A program made the position numbers and the translations under genes. The notes under the pieces are model-generated. The model searched no databases, was not told where the DNA came from, and saw only the letters and a program-made list of their open reading frames with translations. 30,954 nt of DNA from an uncultured Lachnospiraceae bacterium (GTDB lineage Bacteria > Bacillota > Clostridia > Lachnospirales > Lachnospiraceae): NCBI GenBank assembly GCA_910586255.1, contig CAJUHR010000041.1:1-30954 (forward strand). The letters are read 5' to 3'. Positions 23,463 to 30,954 of the stretch are shown here, piece by piece; positions within the stretch are counted from its first letter, which is position 1, and every line of letters begins with the position of its first letter.

Positions 23463-25703
23463 ATGGCAATTACCTTTAATGAAAAGACAAAAGTATTTTC
23501 GATGCATACAAAGAACAGTACCTGGCAGATGCAGGTCAGTAAATACGGACACCTTTTGCACCTATACTATGGAAGAAAAATTTCGGAAGGGGAGTTGTCT
23601 TATCTGGTTAGGGGAATTAACCGCGGCTTTTCGGGAACTCCCTATGAGGCCGGAGAGGACCGGGCCTATTCTCTGGATACTTATCCCCAGGAATACTCCG
23701 CCTTCGGAGTAGGAGATTACAGGGAGGCATGTCTTTGTGTGGAGCATGAAGACGGGAGCCGGGCAGCGGAGCTGCTGTTTGATTCCTGTGAAATCTGTCA
23801 GGGAAAATATATGCTTTCAGGGTTGCCGGCTGTGTGGGCCGACAAGGGTGAGGCGGAGACACTTAAGATTCTGTTAAAGGATAAGGCCTCCGGGGTGGAG
23901 GTGACATTGCTTTACGGAGTATTTGAGGAATACGATGTGATTACCAGGGCATGCCGGATCCGAAATGGAGGCGAAACAGAGGTTTGGCTGGAAAGGGCTC
24001 TTTCTGCCTGTCTGGATATTCAGAGAGATGATCTGGAAATGATAACGTTTTATGGCCGTCATACAATGGAACGTCTGATAGAGCGGGGGAAATGCCGTCA
24101 TGGAAAGATCGTGGCAGACAGTCTTCGGGGCTCCTCCAGCCATCAGCAAAATCCCTTTGTCATTCTCTGTGAGACAGGGGCCGGGGAGGAATGGGGAGAG
24201 TGCTATGGAATGTCACTGGTTTACAGCGGGAGTTTTTTGGCTGTGGCAGAGGTGGATCAGCTGAATCAGACCCGGTTTGTTATGGGGATTCATCCTCAGG
24301 GTTTTCGATGGAAGCTAAAAGCAGGGGAGGAGTTTACTGCTCCGGAGGTGATCTTTTCCTTTGGCGGCAGTGGGTACGGCGATCTGTCCCGCAATCTTCA
24401 CCGGCTTTACAGAGAGCATCTGACGCGCGGTAAATACAGGGATAAACGGCGTCCGGTGCTGCTAAACAACTGGGAGGCAACAGAATTTCATTTTACGGAG
24501 GAACAGCTTTTGTCCCTGGCGGCCGATGCAAAAGAGCTGGGAGTGGAGCTGTTTGTGATGGACGATGGATGGTTTGGCGGACGGAACCATGATCGGTGCG
24601 GGCTGGGCGACTGGAGAGCCAACCCAAAGAAGCTGCCAAAAGGCGTGAAAGGTCTGGCAGAAAAGATTCATCAGCTGGGGATGGAGTTTGGAATCTGGAT
24701 TGAGCCGGAAATGATCAATGAGGACAGCGATCTGTTCCGGACGCATCCGGACTGGTGTCTTACGGCGCCGGGGCGGACGCCCAACCGGGAGAGAGGCCAG
24801 CTGGTGCTGGATATGAGCCGTCCGGAAGCACGGGATTATTTGTTTGACAGTATTGGGAAAATCCTCAGAAAAGCCAAGGTGGATTATGTCAAATGGGATA
24901 TGAACCGAAGCCTTTCGGATGTGTGGTCCGGGGCATGCTCTGCTATGAGACAGGGGGAGATCGGGCACAGGTACGTTTTAGGGGTGTACGAGCTTATGGA
25001 GCGCTTTGTCAGTTGCTTTCCGGATATATTGTGGGAGGGCTGCTCCGGAGGGGGAGGACGCTTTGACGCAGGAATGCTGTATTATATGCCTCAGATTTGG
25101 TGCAGCGACAATACGGATGCCATTGAGCGGATCTCGATTCAATATGGTACTTCCTTTGGGTATCCCGTCAGCAGCATTGGCGCTCATGTGTCGGTCAGTC
25201 CTAATTTGCAGACCGGCCGGACCATGCCCCTTGCGACCCGGGGAATTGTGGCTATGGCAGGGGCTTTTGGATATGAGCTGGATGTGAGAAAGCTAAACTG
25301 CCGGGAGCGGGAGCTTATAAGAGAACAGATCCGGTGGTATAAGCAGTATCAGGAGCTGATGCTTTACGGAGATTATTACCGTCTGACAAAGACGGAGGAG
25401 AATCAGGATTTTGCGGCCTGGCAATTTGTCAGCAGGAATCAGAAGCTGTCTCTGGCCAGTGCTGTTTGTCTTCATGCACGGTCAAATCCTCTGTTTGGCC
25501 GGATACGGCTAAAGGGTCTTAAGGAGGATGCCTGGTATCAGGTTCGCCGGGAGAGGCTGACAGACGAGCCGGGAATGGAAAGCGAAGAGCAGGAAGTGAC
25601 CATGTGTCCGGGAGGCGGGCTGATGCATGCGGGAGTGAATCTGCCGGTGTTTGAGAAGGATTATGAGAGTGTAAGGTTTGTAGTGGAAATGATGGAATGT
25701 TGA
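23463..25703 (+). CDS. Alpha-galactosidase, glycoside hydrolase family 36
   Basis: A 746-aa GH36 enzyme that removes terminal alpha-1,6-galactose from melibiose, raffinose-family sugars and galactomannans. It has an N-terminal beta-sandwich (about 1-320), a TIM barrel starting at VLLNNWEATEFHFTEEQ and a C-terminal beta domain. FVMDDGWFGGRNHDRCGLGDW-type substrate loops are present. The nucleophile is D479 in YVKWDMNRSLSD and the acid/base is D549 in WCSDNTDAIER, the two positions expected for the family. CSGGGGRFD is also conserved. There is no signal peptide, so hydrolysis is intracellular after uptake. The symbol would be aga or melA by convention. It is co-transcribed with the binding protein, and a strong terminator ends the unit at 25743. 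Confidence 0.95.
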   Translation: MAITFNEKTKVFSMHTKNSTWQMQVSKYGHLLHLYYGRKISEGELSYLVRGINRGFSGTPYEAGEDRAYSLDTYPQEYSAFGVGDYREACLCVEHEDGSRAAELLFDSCEICQGKYMLSGLPAVWADKGEAETLKILLKDKASGVEVTLLYGVFEEYDVITRACRIRNGGETEVWLERALSACLDIQRDDLEMITFYGRHTMERLIERGKCRHGKIVADSLRGSSSHQQNPFVILCETGAGEEWGECYGMSLVYSGSFLAVAEVDQLNQTRFVMGIHPQGFRWKLKAGEEFTAPEVIFSFGGSGYGDLSRNLHRLYREHLTRGKYRDKRRPVLLNNWEATEFHFTEEQLLSLAADAKELGVELFVMDDGWFGGRNHDRCGLGDWRANPKKLPKGVKGLAEKIHQLGMEFGIWIEPEMINEDSDLFRTHPDWCLTAPGRTPNRERGQLVLDMSRPEARDYLFDSIGKILRKAKVDYVKWDMNRSLSDVWSGACSAMRQGEIGHRYVLGVYELMERFVSCFPDILWEGCSGGGGRFDAGMLYYMPQIWCSDNTDAIERISIQYGTSFGYPVSSIGAHVSVSPNLQTGRTMPLATRGIVAMAGAFGYELDVRKLNCRERELIREQIRWYKQYQELMLYGDYYRLTKTEENQDFAAWQFVSRNQKLSLASAVCLHARSNPLFGRIRLKGLKEDAWYQVRRERLTDEPGMESEEQEVTMCPGGGLMHAGVNLPVFEKDYESVRFVVEMMEC

Positions 25704-25716
25704 TTGATGTGAATAA

Positions 25717-25743
25717 GGGACAGCCGGCGGCTGTCCCGTTTTT
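25717..25743 (+). terminator. Intrinsic terminator of the alpha-galactosidase operon
   Basis: Stem GGGACAGCC (25717-25725) with GGCTGTCCC (25729-25737), 3-base loop, followed by GTTTTT. It is the clearest terminator in the window. Confidence 0.92.
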
Positions 25744-25807
25744 GACAATATGCACCCGAGCGCATGTTTCTCTCAGAACAGATTTGCTGCTTTAAGACCG
25801 GGTTCCT

Positions 25808-26236
25808 CTACTGTATTCCCTCATATTCGGAAGAGCCAAAGCCTAGAATCATGATAAAAACAGGCTCTAAAAAGATCAGACCCAGAGTGAAGCCGATATC
25901 ATGACCAAAAGCTCTTGAGAGCTTATGTAACGAGATTATGTTCATAATCTCTATGACCAGAATAGCGATTATGTAGAGGGGTGTCAGAAGCGTGTTTAAA
26001 GGGTAGATCCATACTGTGCTGAAAATCAGGGCAAAGCAGCCTAAAGTGATGAAATAATACCGGACATCCCAGGTGAATCGGTATTGAACATAGCCGGAAT
26101 AAAGGGGAATTAAAGACGCCCATCCCGGCTCGCCAGCTTTTGAAAAAATTTTCCAATAGGCGATGATCATGAGAACAGGTATGGATAATGCGAGAATAAA
26201 TATTAGGATTGATAGGATTGCTAAGATGATATCCAT
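25808..26236 (-). CDS. DUF5684 family membrane protein
   Basis: A 142-aa protein with four likely membrane helices (about 5-30, 58-76, 83-101 and 113-135). The family motif WKIFSKAGEPGWASLIPLYS follows the first helix, and a later SRAFGHDIGFTLGLIFLEPV with ILGFGSSEY ends the domain. This DUF5684 pattern occurs in many Firmicute and Bacteroidota proteins, where the GEPGW-LIPxY element is the hallmark; the function is unknown. AGGAGG lies nine bases before the ATG on the minus strand. It is convergent with the alpha-galactosidase gene and divergent from the DJ-1 family gene, with no obvious functional link to either. Confidence 0.85.
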   Translation of the reverse strand: MDIILAILSILIFILALSIPVLMIIAYWKIFSKAGEPGWASLIPLYSGYVQYRFTWDVRYYFITLGCFALIFSTVWIYPLNTLLTPLYIIAILVIEIMNIISLHKLSRAFGHDIGFTLGLIFLEPVFIMILGFGSSEYEGIQ

Positions 26237-26369
26237 GGTGGCGTGACCTCCTGACAGTGTAAATATTTTATTCCTGATTTTTGTCTGTTGCCGGATTTGG
26301 CAATGGCTTTCGGAATTTTTCTTGGGTTCATTTTACCACGAATTTCAGGAAGTTTCAATGGCATTTGCT

Positions 26370-26401
26370 GTTACGTTCACAGGGTACCTGTGAACAGTAA
26401 C
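26370..26401. repeat. Palindromic intergenic element with GTGAACAGTAAC motif
   Basis: GTTAC plus GTTCACAGG (26370-26383) pairs with CCTGTGAAC plus a bulged A and GTAAC (26387-26401) around a GTA loop, giving 14 pairs. The right arm contains the same 12-base motif seen at 14493 and, inverted, at 21871. No T-run follows, so a dispersed repeat is more likely than a terminator. Confidence 0.7.
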
Positions 26402-26552
26402 CCCGCTCTGCCCGAGCTGAGACAAATTTATTTAGAAGTTCTGGTTTTCCGGAAAAAAATTTGGTAAAATATTCAAGACGACATTAATTATCATTCACCG
26501 GAATGGCTGTGAATGGAGAAAATTCTCAATTTTCAGAAAGAGAGGTAAAAGA
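26402..26552 (+). promoter_or_regulatory. Upstream region of the DJ-1 family gene with a possible promoter
   Basis: With 26237-26401 this makes a gene-free gap of about 315 bases between divergent genes. TTGGTA (26461-26466), a 17-nt spacer and TTAATT (26484-26489) form a weak candidate promoter. AGAAAGAGAGG precedes the ATG at 26553. Nothing else was recognised apart from the palindromic element before it. Confidence 0.4.
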
Positions 26553-27104
26553 ATGGCAAAGGTTTATGCAATGCTTGCAGATGGGGCAGAGGAGGTTGAG
26601 TGTCTTGCAGTGGTGGATATTTTGCGAAGATGTAAAATTGAGACCGTTCTGGTATCTGTCAGCGAAACAAAGAGTGTGGTCAGCTCCCACAATGTAAAGC
26701 TTGAGGCAGATGCCACGGTGGAGGAAACAGACTTTTCAGACGGGGATGTGATCTTTCTGCCGGGCGGACTGCCGGGGGCGGAGAATTTGTCGGCCTGTGA
26801 GCCGTTGATTGATGCTCTTATTCAGGCTGATAAGGATGGCAGAAGAATTGCGGCTATCTGCGCGGCGCCGGGAGTGGTGCTGGGACGCCACGGATTTTTG
26901 AAGGGGAGGACAGCTACCTGCTATCCGGGATTCGAGAAGGAATTTCAGGGTGGTGAGTATACCAAACAGGGAGTGGTCACAGACGGGAATATTACCACGG
27001 CCCGCGGCCTGGGATTTGCCATTGATTTAGGCATTGAGCTGGTAAGGCTTTTGGTCAGTGAAGAGGCGGCGGAGGATGTGAAGGGGAAAATTCAGTATTG
27101 CTGA
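26553..27104 (+). CDS. DJ-1/PfpI/ThiJ family protein
   Basis: A 183-aa class I glutamine amidotransferase-like protein of the DJ-1 subfamily. The conserved Cys on the nucleophile elbow is C103 in IAAICAAPGVVLG. The partner Glu is in the N-terminal DGAEEVE (E13/E14), and the third region is GVVTDGNITTARGLGFAIDLG. Bacterial relatives include YajL, linked to protein thiol repair and stress tolerance, and glyoxalase III-type enzymes. The sequence alone does not decide which activity this one has. Length is normal for YajL-like members. An extension of the frame upstream has no support. Confidence 0.9.
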   Translation: MAKVYAMLADGAEEVECLAVVDILRRCKIETVLVSVSETKSVVSSHNVKLEADATVEETDFSDGDVIFLPGGLPGAENLSACEPLIDALIQADKDGRRIAAICAAPGVVLGRHGFLKGRTATCYPGFEKEFQGGEYTKQGVVTDGNITTARGLGFAIDLGIELVRLLVSEEAAEDVKGKIQYC

Positions 27105-27435
27105 CAGCTTGCGGATTTTCTGCAGCAGTCCGGGCAAAAAGCCTATAAAAAGTATTTACGGAAATCAGTAGCAGCAGGAAAATCGTATATGCGAACAGAA
27201 ACCAGATATCCGAAAATGACAGAATATGAAAGCATTTACACAAAAATTAGCAGATTTTTGGATAATTTTTTTCCATTATTTTGAAGAAAAGAACTTTACT
27301 AGAATATAAAATATGTTATACTTATACCAGACCGCCGGAGGGCTTTTTCGTCATGGGAATTTTGCCGAAGGCGGGGAAAATCTGTAGAAAAACCAGAGTT
27401 TTGTTAGTCTACACATTAATAGGAGGAAAACATTT
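27105..27435 (+). promoter_or_regulatory. Gap between DJ-1 gene and ppdK with the ppdK promoter
   Basis: About 330 bases, AT-rich to 27325. TTTACT (27295-27300), a 16-nt spacer and TATACT (27317-27322) is the best promoter; TTGAAG (27281-27286) with ATATAAAAT 17 bases later overlaps it as an alternative. A leader of about 105 nt follows, with a short GC-rich, T-run-flanked patch (27330-27348). The ribosome binding site is AGGAGGAAAA. No convincing terminator was seen for the DJ-1 gene and no small gene was recognised. Confidence 0.55.
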
Positions 27436-30063
27436 ATGGCAAACAAGTGGGTGTATTTGTTCACTGAGGGCAATGCCGACATGCGGAATCTGTTAGGCGG
27501 CAAGGGTGCCAACTTAGCGGAGATGACCAACTTAGGTCTTCCGGTGCCTCAGGGCTTTACCATCACAACGGAGGCATGTACCCAGTATTATGAGGACGGC
27601 AGAAAGATTAATGACGAGATCATGGGTCAGATTATGGAGCATATCACCAAGATGGAGGAGATCACCGGCAAGAAGTTCGGCGATAAGGAGAATCCCCTTC
27701 TGGTATCGGTTCGTTCCGGTGCGAGAGCATCCATGCCGGGTATGATGGACACCATCTTAAACCTGGGCCTGAACGAAGAGGTTGTGGATGTTCTGGCAAA
27801 GAAGTCAGGCAATCCCCGCTGGGCCTGGGACTGCTACCGCAGATTTATCCAGATGTTCTCCGATGTGGTTATGGAGGTTGGAAAGAAATATTTTGAAGAG
27901 CTGATTGACAAGATGAAAGAGGAGAAGGGCGTGACGCAGGACGTAGAGCTGACCGCTGACGACTTAAAGGAGCTTGCCAACCAGTTTAAGGCTGAGTATA
28001 AAGAGAAGATCGGCGAGGACTTCCCCACTGACCCGAAGGTACAGTTGATGGAGGCTATCAAGGCCGTGTTCCGTTCCTGGGACAATCCCCGTGCCAATGT
28101 GTACCGCCGCGACAACGATATTCCCTATTCCTGGGGTACAGCCGTTAATGTGCAGATGATGGCATTCGGCAACATGGGCGAAACCTCCGGCACTGGCGTT
28201 GCCTTTACCCGTGACCCGGCTACGGGTGAGAAGCATCTGATGGGCGAGTTCCTTATGAACGCTCAGGGCGAGGACGTTGTGGCCGGTGTCCGCACACCTC
28301 AGAAGATCGACCAGTTAAAGGAGGTTATGCCGGAGGTTTACGATCAGTTCGTAGGTATCTGCAGCACCCTGGAGGATCACTACAGAGATATGCAGGATAT
28401 GGAGTTCACCATTGAGGACAAGAAGCTCTACATGCTGCAGACCCGTAACGGTAAGAGAACAGCCAAGGCTGCCTTAAAGATCGCCTGCGACTTAGTGGAC
28501 GAGGGTATGATCGATGAGAAGAAGGCTGTGAAGATGATTGACCCGCGTAATCTGGACACCCTGCTTCATCCCCAGTTTGACGCGGAGGCCCTCAAAAAGG
28601 CTGAGCCTCTTGCCAAGGCGCTGGCTGCTTCACCGGGCGCTGCCTGCGGTAAAATCGTATTTTCTGCCGAGGATGCCAAGGCATGGGCCGCCAGAGGCGA
28701 GAAGGTGGTTCTGGTTCGTCTGGAGACCTCTCCCGAGGATATCGAGGGCATGAAGGCTGCTCAGGGTATCCTGACTGTCCGGGGCGGTATGACCAGCCAT
28801 GCAGCGGTGGTTGCCCGCGGTATGGGAACCTGCTGTGTATCCGGCTGTTCCGAGATCACCATGGACGAGGCCAACAAGAAGTTCACCTTAGCCGGCAAGG
28901 AGTTCCACGAGGGCGATCCCCTGTCCATCGATGGTTCTACCGGTAAAATCTATGAGGGCATTATCCCCACCGTGGACGCCACCATCGCCGGTGAGTTCGG
29001 CCGTATCATGGCCTGGGCTGACAAGTACAGAAAGCTGAAAGTGAGAACCAACGCAGACACTCCGGCTGACGCAAGGAAGGCCAGAGAGTTAGGCGCCGAG
29101 GGTATCGGCCTTTGCCGTACCGAGCATATGTTCTTCGAGGGCAACCGTATCGATGCATTCCGTGAGATGATCTGTGCGGAGACCTTAGAGGAGAGAGAGG
29201 CAGCTCTGGAGAAGATTCTTCCCGAGCAGCAGGGCGACTTCGAGAAGCTCTACGAGGCTTTGGAGGGCAACCCGGTTACCATCCGTTTCCTGGATCCGCC
29301 GCTGCATGAGTTCGTTCCCACCGAGGAGGAGGATGTGAAGAAGCTGGCCGATGCCCAGGGCAAGAGCGTGGAGCACATCAAGGCCATGATCGATTCTCTC
29401 CATGAGTTCAACCCCATGATGGGCCATCGCGGCTGCCGTCTGGCTGTCACCTACCCGGAGATTGCTAAGATGCAGACCAAGGCTGTGATCCGTGCCGCTA
29501 TCAATGTGAAAAAGGCTCATCCCGACTGGAATCTGGTTCCGGAGATCATGATTCCCTTGATCGGCGATATCAAGGAGCTGAAATATGTGAAGAAGTTTGT
29601 GGTTGAGACCGCAGACGCTGAGATCGCTGCAGCAGGTGCAGACCTTAAGTATGAGGTTGGTACTATGATCGAGATCCCGAGAGCAGCCCTGACTGCGGAC
29701 GAGATTGCCAAGGAGGCTGAATTCTTCTGCTTTGGTACCAACGATCTGACCCAGATGACCTACGGCTTCTCCCGTGACGATGCGGGCAAGTTCTTAAACG
29801 CTTACTACGATGCCAAGATCTTCGAGAATGATCCCTTTGCCAAGCTGGATCAGACCGGCGTGGGCAAGCTGATGGAGATGGCCATCAAGCTGGGCAAGCC
29901 GGTACGTCCGGACATGCATGTGGGTATCTGCGGCGAGCACGGCGGCGACCCCACATCCGTGGAGTTCTGCCATAAGATCGGTCTTGATTATGTGTCCTGC
30001 AGCCCGTTTAGGGTGCCCATTGCCAGACTGGCGGCGGCACAGGCGGCTATTATCCTTGGATAG
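27436..30063 (+). CDS. ppdK: Pyruvate, phosphate dikinase
   Basis: An 875-aa PPDK that interconverts pyruvate, ATP and phosphate with phosphoenolpyruvate, AMP and pyrophosphate; in anaerobes it serves PEP/pyruvate balance. It has an N-terminal ATP-grasp domain (GGKGANLAEMTNLGLPVPQG near residues 17-36), a central phosphohistidine domain with GGMTSHAAVVARGMG and catalytic H455, and a C-terminal PEP-utilising barrel with the active-site Cys C832 in CGEHGGDP. H455 is the same number as in the well-studied Clostridium symbiosum enzyme. Codon use is markedly different from the neighbours (many AAG, GAG, CTG and TTAG-type Leu codons, few rare ones), as expected of a highly expressed gene. It is monocistronic, with its own promoter and terminator. 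Confidence 0.97.
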   Translation: MANKWVYLFTEGNADMRNLLGGKGANLAEMTNLGLPVPQGFTITTEACTQYYEDGRKINDEIMGQIMEHITKMEEITGKKFGDKENPLLVSVRSGARASMPGMMDTILNLGLNEEVVDVLAKKSGNPRWAWDCYRRFIQMFSDVVMEVGKKYFEELIDKMKEEKGVTQDVELTADDLKELANQFKAEYKEKIGEDFPTDPKVQLMEAIKAVFRSWDNPRANVYRRDNDIPYSWGTAVNVQMMAFGNMGETSGTGVAFTRDPATGEKHLMGEFLMNAQGEDVVAGVRTPQKIDQLKEVMPEVYDQFVGICSTLEDHYRDMQDMEFTIEDKKLYMLQTRNGKRTAKAALKIACDLVDEGMIDEKKAVKMIDPRNLDTLLHPQFDAEALKKAEPLAKALAASPGAACGKIVFSAEDAKAWAARGEKVVLVRLETSPEDIEGMKAAQGILTVRGGMTSHAAVVARGMGTCCVSGCSEITMDEANKKFTLAGKEFHEGDPLSIDGSTGKIYEGIIPTVDATIAGEFGRIMAWADKYRKLKVRTNADTPADARKARELGAEGIGLCRTEHMFFEGNRIDAFREMICAETLEEREAALEKILPEQQGDFEKLYEALEGNPVTIRFLDPPLHEFVPTEEEDVKKLADAQGKSVEHIKAMIDSLHEFNPMMGHRGCRLAVTYPEIAKMQTKAVIRAAINVKKAHPDWNLVPEIMIPLIGDIKELKYVKKFVVETADAEIAAAGADLKYEVGTMIEIPRAALTADEIAKEAEFFCFGTNDLTQMTYGFSRDDAGKFLNAYYDAKIFENDPFAKLDQTGVGKLMEMAIKLGKPVRPDMHVGICGEHGGDPTSVEFCHKIGLDYVSCSPFRVPIARLAAAQAAIILG

Positions 30064-30122
30064 GTAATCATATAGTGGTGTAGAAGGATAACGACTACTA
30101 GATATAGTATGAAGTAAAAAAT

Positions 30123-30164
30123 GAGAGATATTCAATCGTAAAATATTGGGTATCTCTCTTTTTT
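30123..30164 (+). terminator. Intrinsic terminator of ppdK
   Basis: Stem GAGAGATA (30123-30130) with TATCTCTC (30151-30158), an inner CAAT/ATTG pair, and a T6 run (30159-30164). Most of it is repeated at 30856-30892. Confidence 0.8.
30124..30160 (+). repeat. Direct repeat flanking the TA cassette, left copy
   Basis: 37 bases identical to 30856-30892 except one base (T at 30144, C at 30876). The two copies are 732 bases apart and enclose the whole antitoxin-toxin cassette. Confidence 0.93.
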
Positions 30165-30206
30165 GTGGGAAAAATAGAGGTAGGGATTTTATGAATAAAT
30201 AGTTGG

Positions 30207-30234
30207 TTACAAAGAGAAAAGAATGTGTTATGAT
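30207..30234 (+). promoter_or_regulatory. Promoter of the toxin-antitoxin operon
   Basis: TTACAA (30207-30212), a 16-nt spacer and TATGAT (30229-30234), with an extended -10 TG one base before it. It gives a short leader before the antitoxin. AGGAGG near 30250 and GAGG near 30263 are candidate ribosome binding sites. Confidence 0.65.
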
Positions 30235-30268
30235 AATAATAAGATAAATAAGGAGGCTGGTAGAGGAT

Positions 30269-30481
30269 ATGTCGATTGTAGGATATTATGATGGAACGGC
30301 TGTACGAGTAAATGAACCATTACCAATAAATCAAAAAGTCATAGTGATTCCTGTGGAAAATGAGATGGAATGGGAAGAATCAGCAGCGGGTGTACTTCAT
30401 CAGTATGCAAATACATCTCTGATTGAACAAGAAAAAGATGCTTGGAGGAAAGCGGTGGTAGAAAAGCATGGAAGGAAATAA
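30269..30481 (+). CDS. AbrB/DUF104-like antitoxin of a type II toxin-antitoxin pair
   Basis: A 70-aa protein. The N-terminal half (VGYYDGTAVRVNEPLPINQK followed by VIVIPV) resembles the swapped-hairpin beta domain of AF2212-like/AbrB-type antitoxins, which bind the operon promoter. The charged helical C-terminal half would wrap the toxin. It overlaps the PIN gene by 14 bases, the usual antitoxin-first arrangement. Base composition is strongly AT-rich compared with ppdK. The assignment rests on size, partner and the N-terminal pattern; the exact antitoxin family is not certain. Confidence 0.78.
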   Translation: MSIVGYYDGTAVRVNEPLPINQKVIVIPVENEMEWEESAAGVLHQYANTSLIEQEKDAWRKAVVEKHGRK

Positions 30482-30848
30482 AGCTTTATTAGATGCAAAT
30501 GCTGTTCTAAGGTTTTTACTGAGAGATAATGAAGAACAGTTTATCTATATAAGGAAAATGGTAAGAACTAAAAGTTGCTATGTAACATTAGAAGTGATGG
30601 CAGAAGTTTGTTATGTATTAGAAGGGCTTTACCAGGTTTCCAGGGAGGATATTATAAGCTGTTTTCGTAAATTGAATAATGATATTATTATTTTATATGC
30701 AGATGTGTTGCTTCGGGCGTTGGAAATTTTTGATAAAACTCCAAAACTTGATTTTGTAGATTGTCTTTTATATGGTTATAAGAAGGAAAAAGGAATTAAT
30801 ATCATAACCTTTGATAAAAAATTACAAAAGAAATTGGAAGATATTTAA
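30468..30848 (+). CDS. PIN domain toxin (VapC-like ribonuclease)
   Basis: A 126-aa PIN domain protein. The acidic active site is visible: D9 in LLDANAVLRFLL, E46 in LEVMAEVCYVLE, D95/D98 in LDFVDCLLYGY and D116 in ITFDKKL. VapC relatives cut tRNA, including initiator tRNA, or rRNA; the target here is unknown. Length is typical. It starts inside the end of the antitoxin gene, so translation is coupled. The pair lies directly behind ppdK on the same strand, has its own promoter and ends at the second copy of the terminator repeat, and so forms a self-contained cassette of foreign appearance. Confidence 0.88.
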   Translation: MEGNKALLDANAVLRFLLRDNEEQFIYIRKMVRTKSCYVTLEVMAEVCYVLEGLYQVSREDIISCFRKLNNDIIILYADVLLRALEIFDKTPKLDFVDCLLYGYKKEKGINIITFDKKLQKKLEDI

Positions 30849-30855
30849 TTATAAA

Positions 30856-30897
30856 AGAGATATTCAATCGTAAAACATTGGGTATCTCTCTTCTTTT
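30856..30897 (+). terminator. Terminator of the TA cassette, right copy of the direct repeat
   Basis: Stem AGAGATA (30856-30862) with TATCTCT (30883-30889) followed by CTTCTTTT. It matches the ppdK terminator at 36 of 37 positions (30856-30892 against 30124-30160). The last 60 bases of the window show no gene. Confidence 0.75.
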
Positions 30898-30954
30898 GTT
30901 ATTTTTTGGGTTTGGTGGTTAGGACAATTAAAAGGGGTTCCAGGGGGTTTTTAC

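Noticed and set aside
30901..30954. Possible start of another gene or repeat at the right edge
   Set aside because: Too short to judge; only G-rich and T-rich runs are visible.

Overview
The window reads as a piece of chromosome from a low-to-mid GC Firmicute of the class Clostridia, most likely a Lachnospiraceae member of the Clostridium symbiosum / Enterocloster / Lachnoclostridium type. Support comes from the gene order (ireB-ruvX-DUF1292-fur-rnjA, then the mltG-like / trmR / trhP block), the strong Shine-Dalgarno sites with some TTG and GTG starts, the eukaryote-like single-chain glycyl-tRNA synthetase, and an anaerobic-type pyruvate phosphate dikinase whose catalytic His falls at residue 455, as in the C. 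symbiosum enzyme. Species assignment is inference.

Layout. Positions 1-205 hold 2.8 tandem copies of a 67-bp unit, each carrying a full sigma-A-like promoter. 218-7148 is a dense plus-strand housekeeping block: ireB, ruvX, DUF1292, fur-like, rnjA, a short MltG-like protein, trmR, trhP and a YdcF-like protein. 7195-10167 is an M16C metalloprotease. 10208-13382 is an accessory two-gene module, an AAA/STAND-like ATPase whose end overlaps the start of a 42-residue-repeat TPR protein, sitting between the protease and era. 13457-15995 is era, a cupin, a NusG-II-domain protein and recO. 15996-16692 contains a previously unlabelled remnant of a type III (RNA antitoxin) toxin-antitoxin locus: a terminator-like hairpin followed by a ToxN/AbiQ-family toxin gene broken by two frameshifts. 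16764-20237 is a promoter with a 200-nt leader, a lipoprotein, glyS and an anSME-type radical SAM enzyme.

20328-25743 is the sugar region: DUF3842 and an AraC-type regulator on the minus strand, facing a TTG-started sugar-binding lipoprotein and a GH36 alpha-galactosidase on the plus strand. Both divergent promoter regions share a GGTATG half-site motif. 25808-27104 has a DUF5684 membrane protein (minus) and a DJ-1/PfpI protein. 27436-30063 is ppdK, followed by its terminator. Directly after it, 30164-30848 is an AT-rich type II toxin-antitoxin cassette (AbrB-like antitoxin, PIN-domain toxin), and the ppdK terminator sequence is repeated nearly exactly (36 of 37 bases) on the far side of the cassette.

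The candidates for undescribed biology are the ATPase-TPR pair, which has the parts of a split STAND-type sensor but no recognised effector; the decayed type III TA locus; and the terminator-flanked TA cassette, which looks like an insertion that duplicated or re-used a host terminator.
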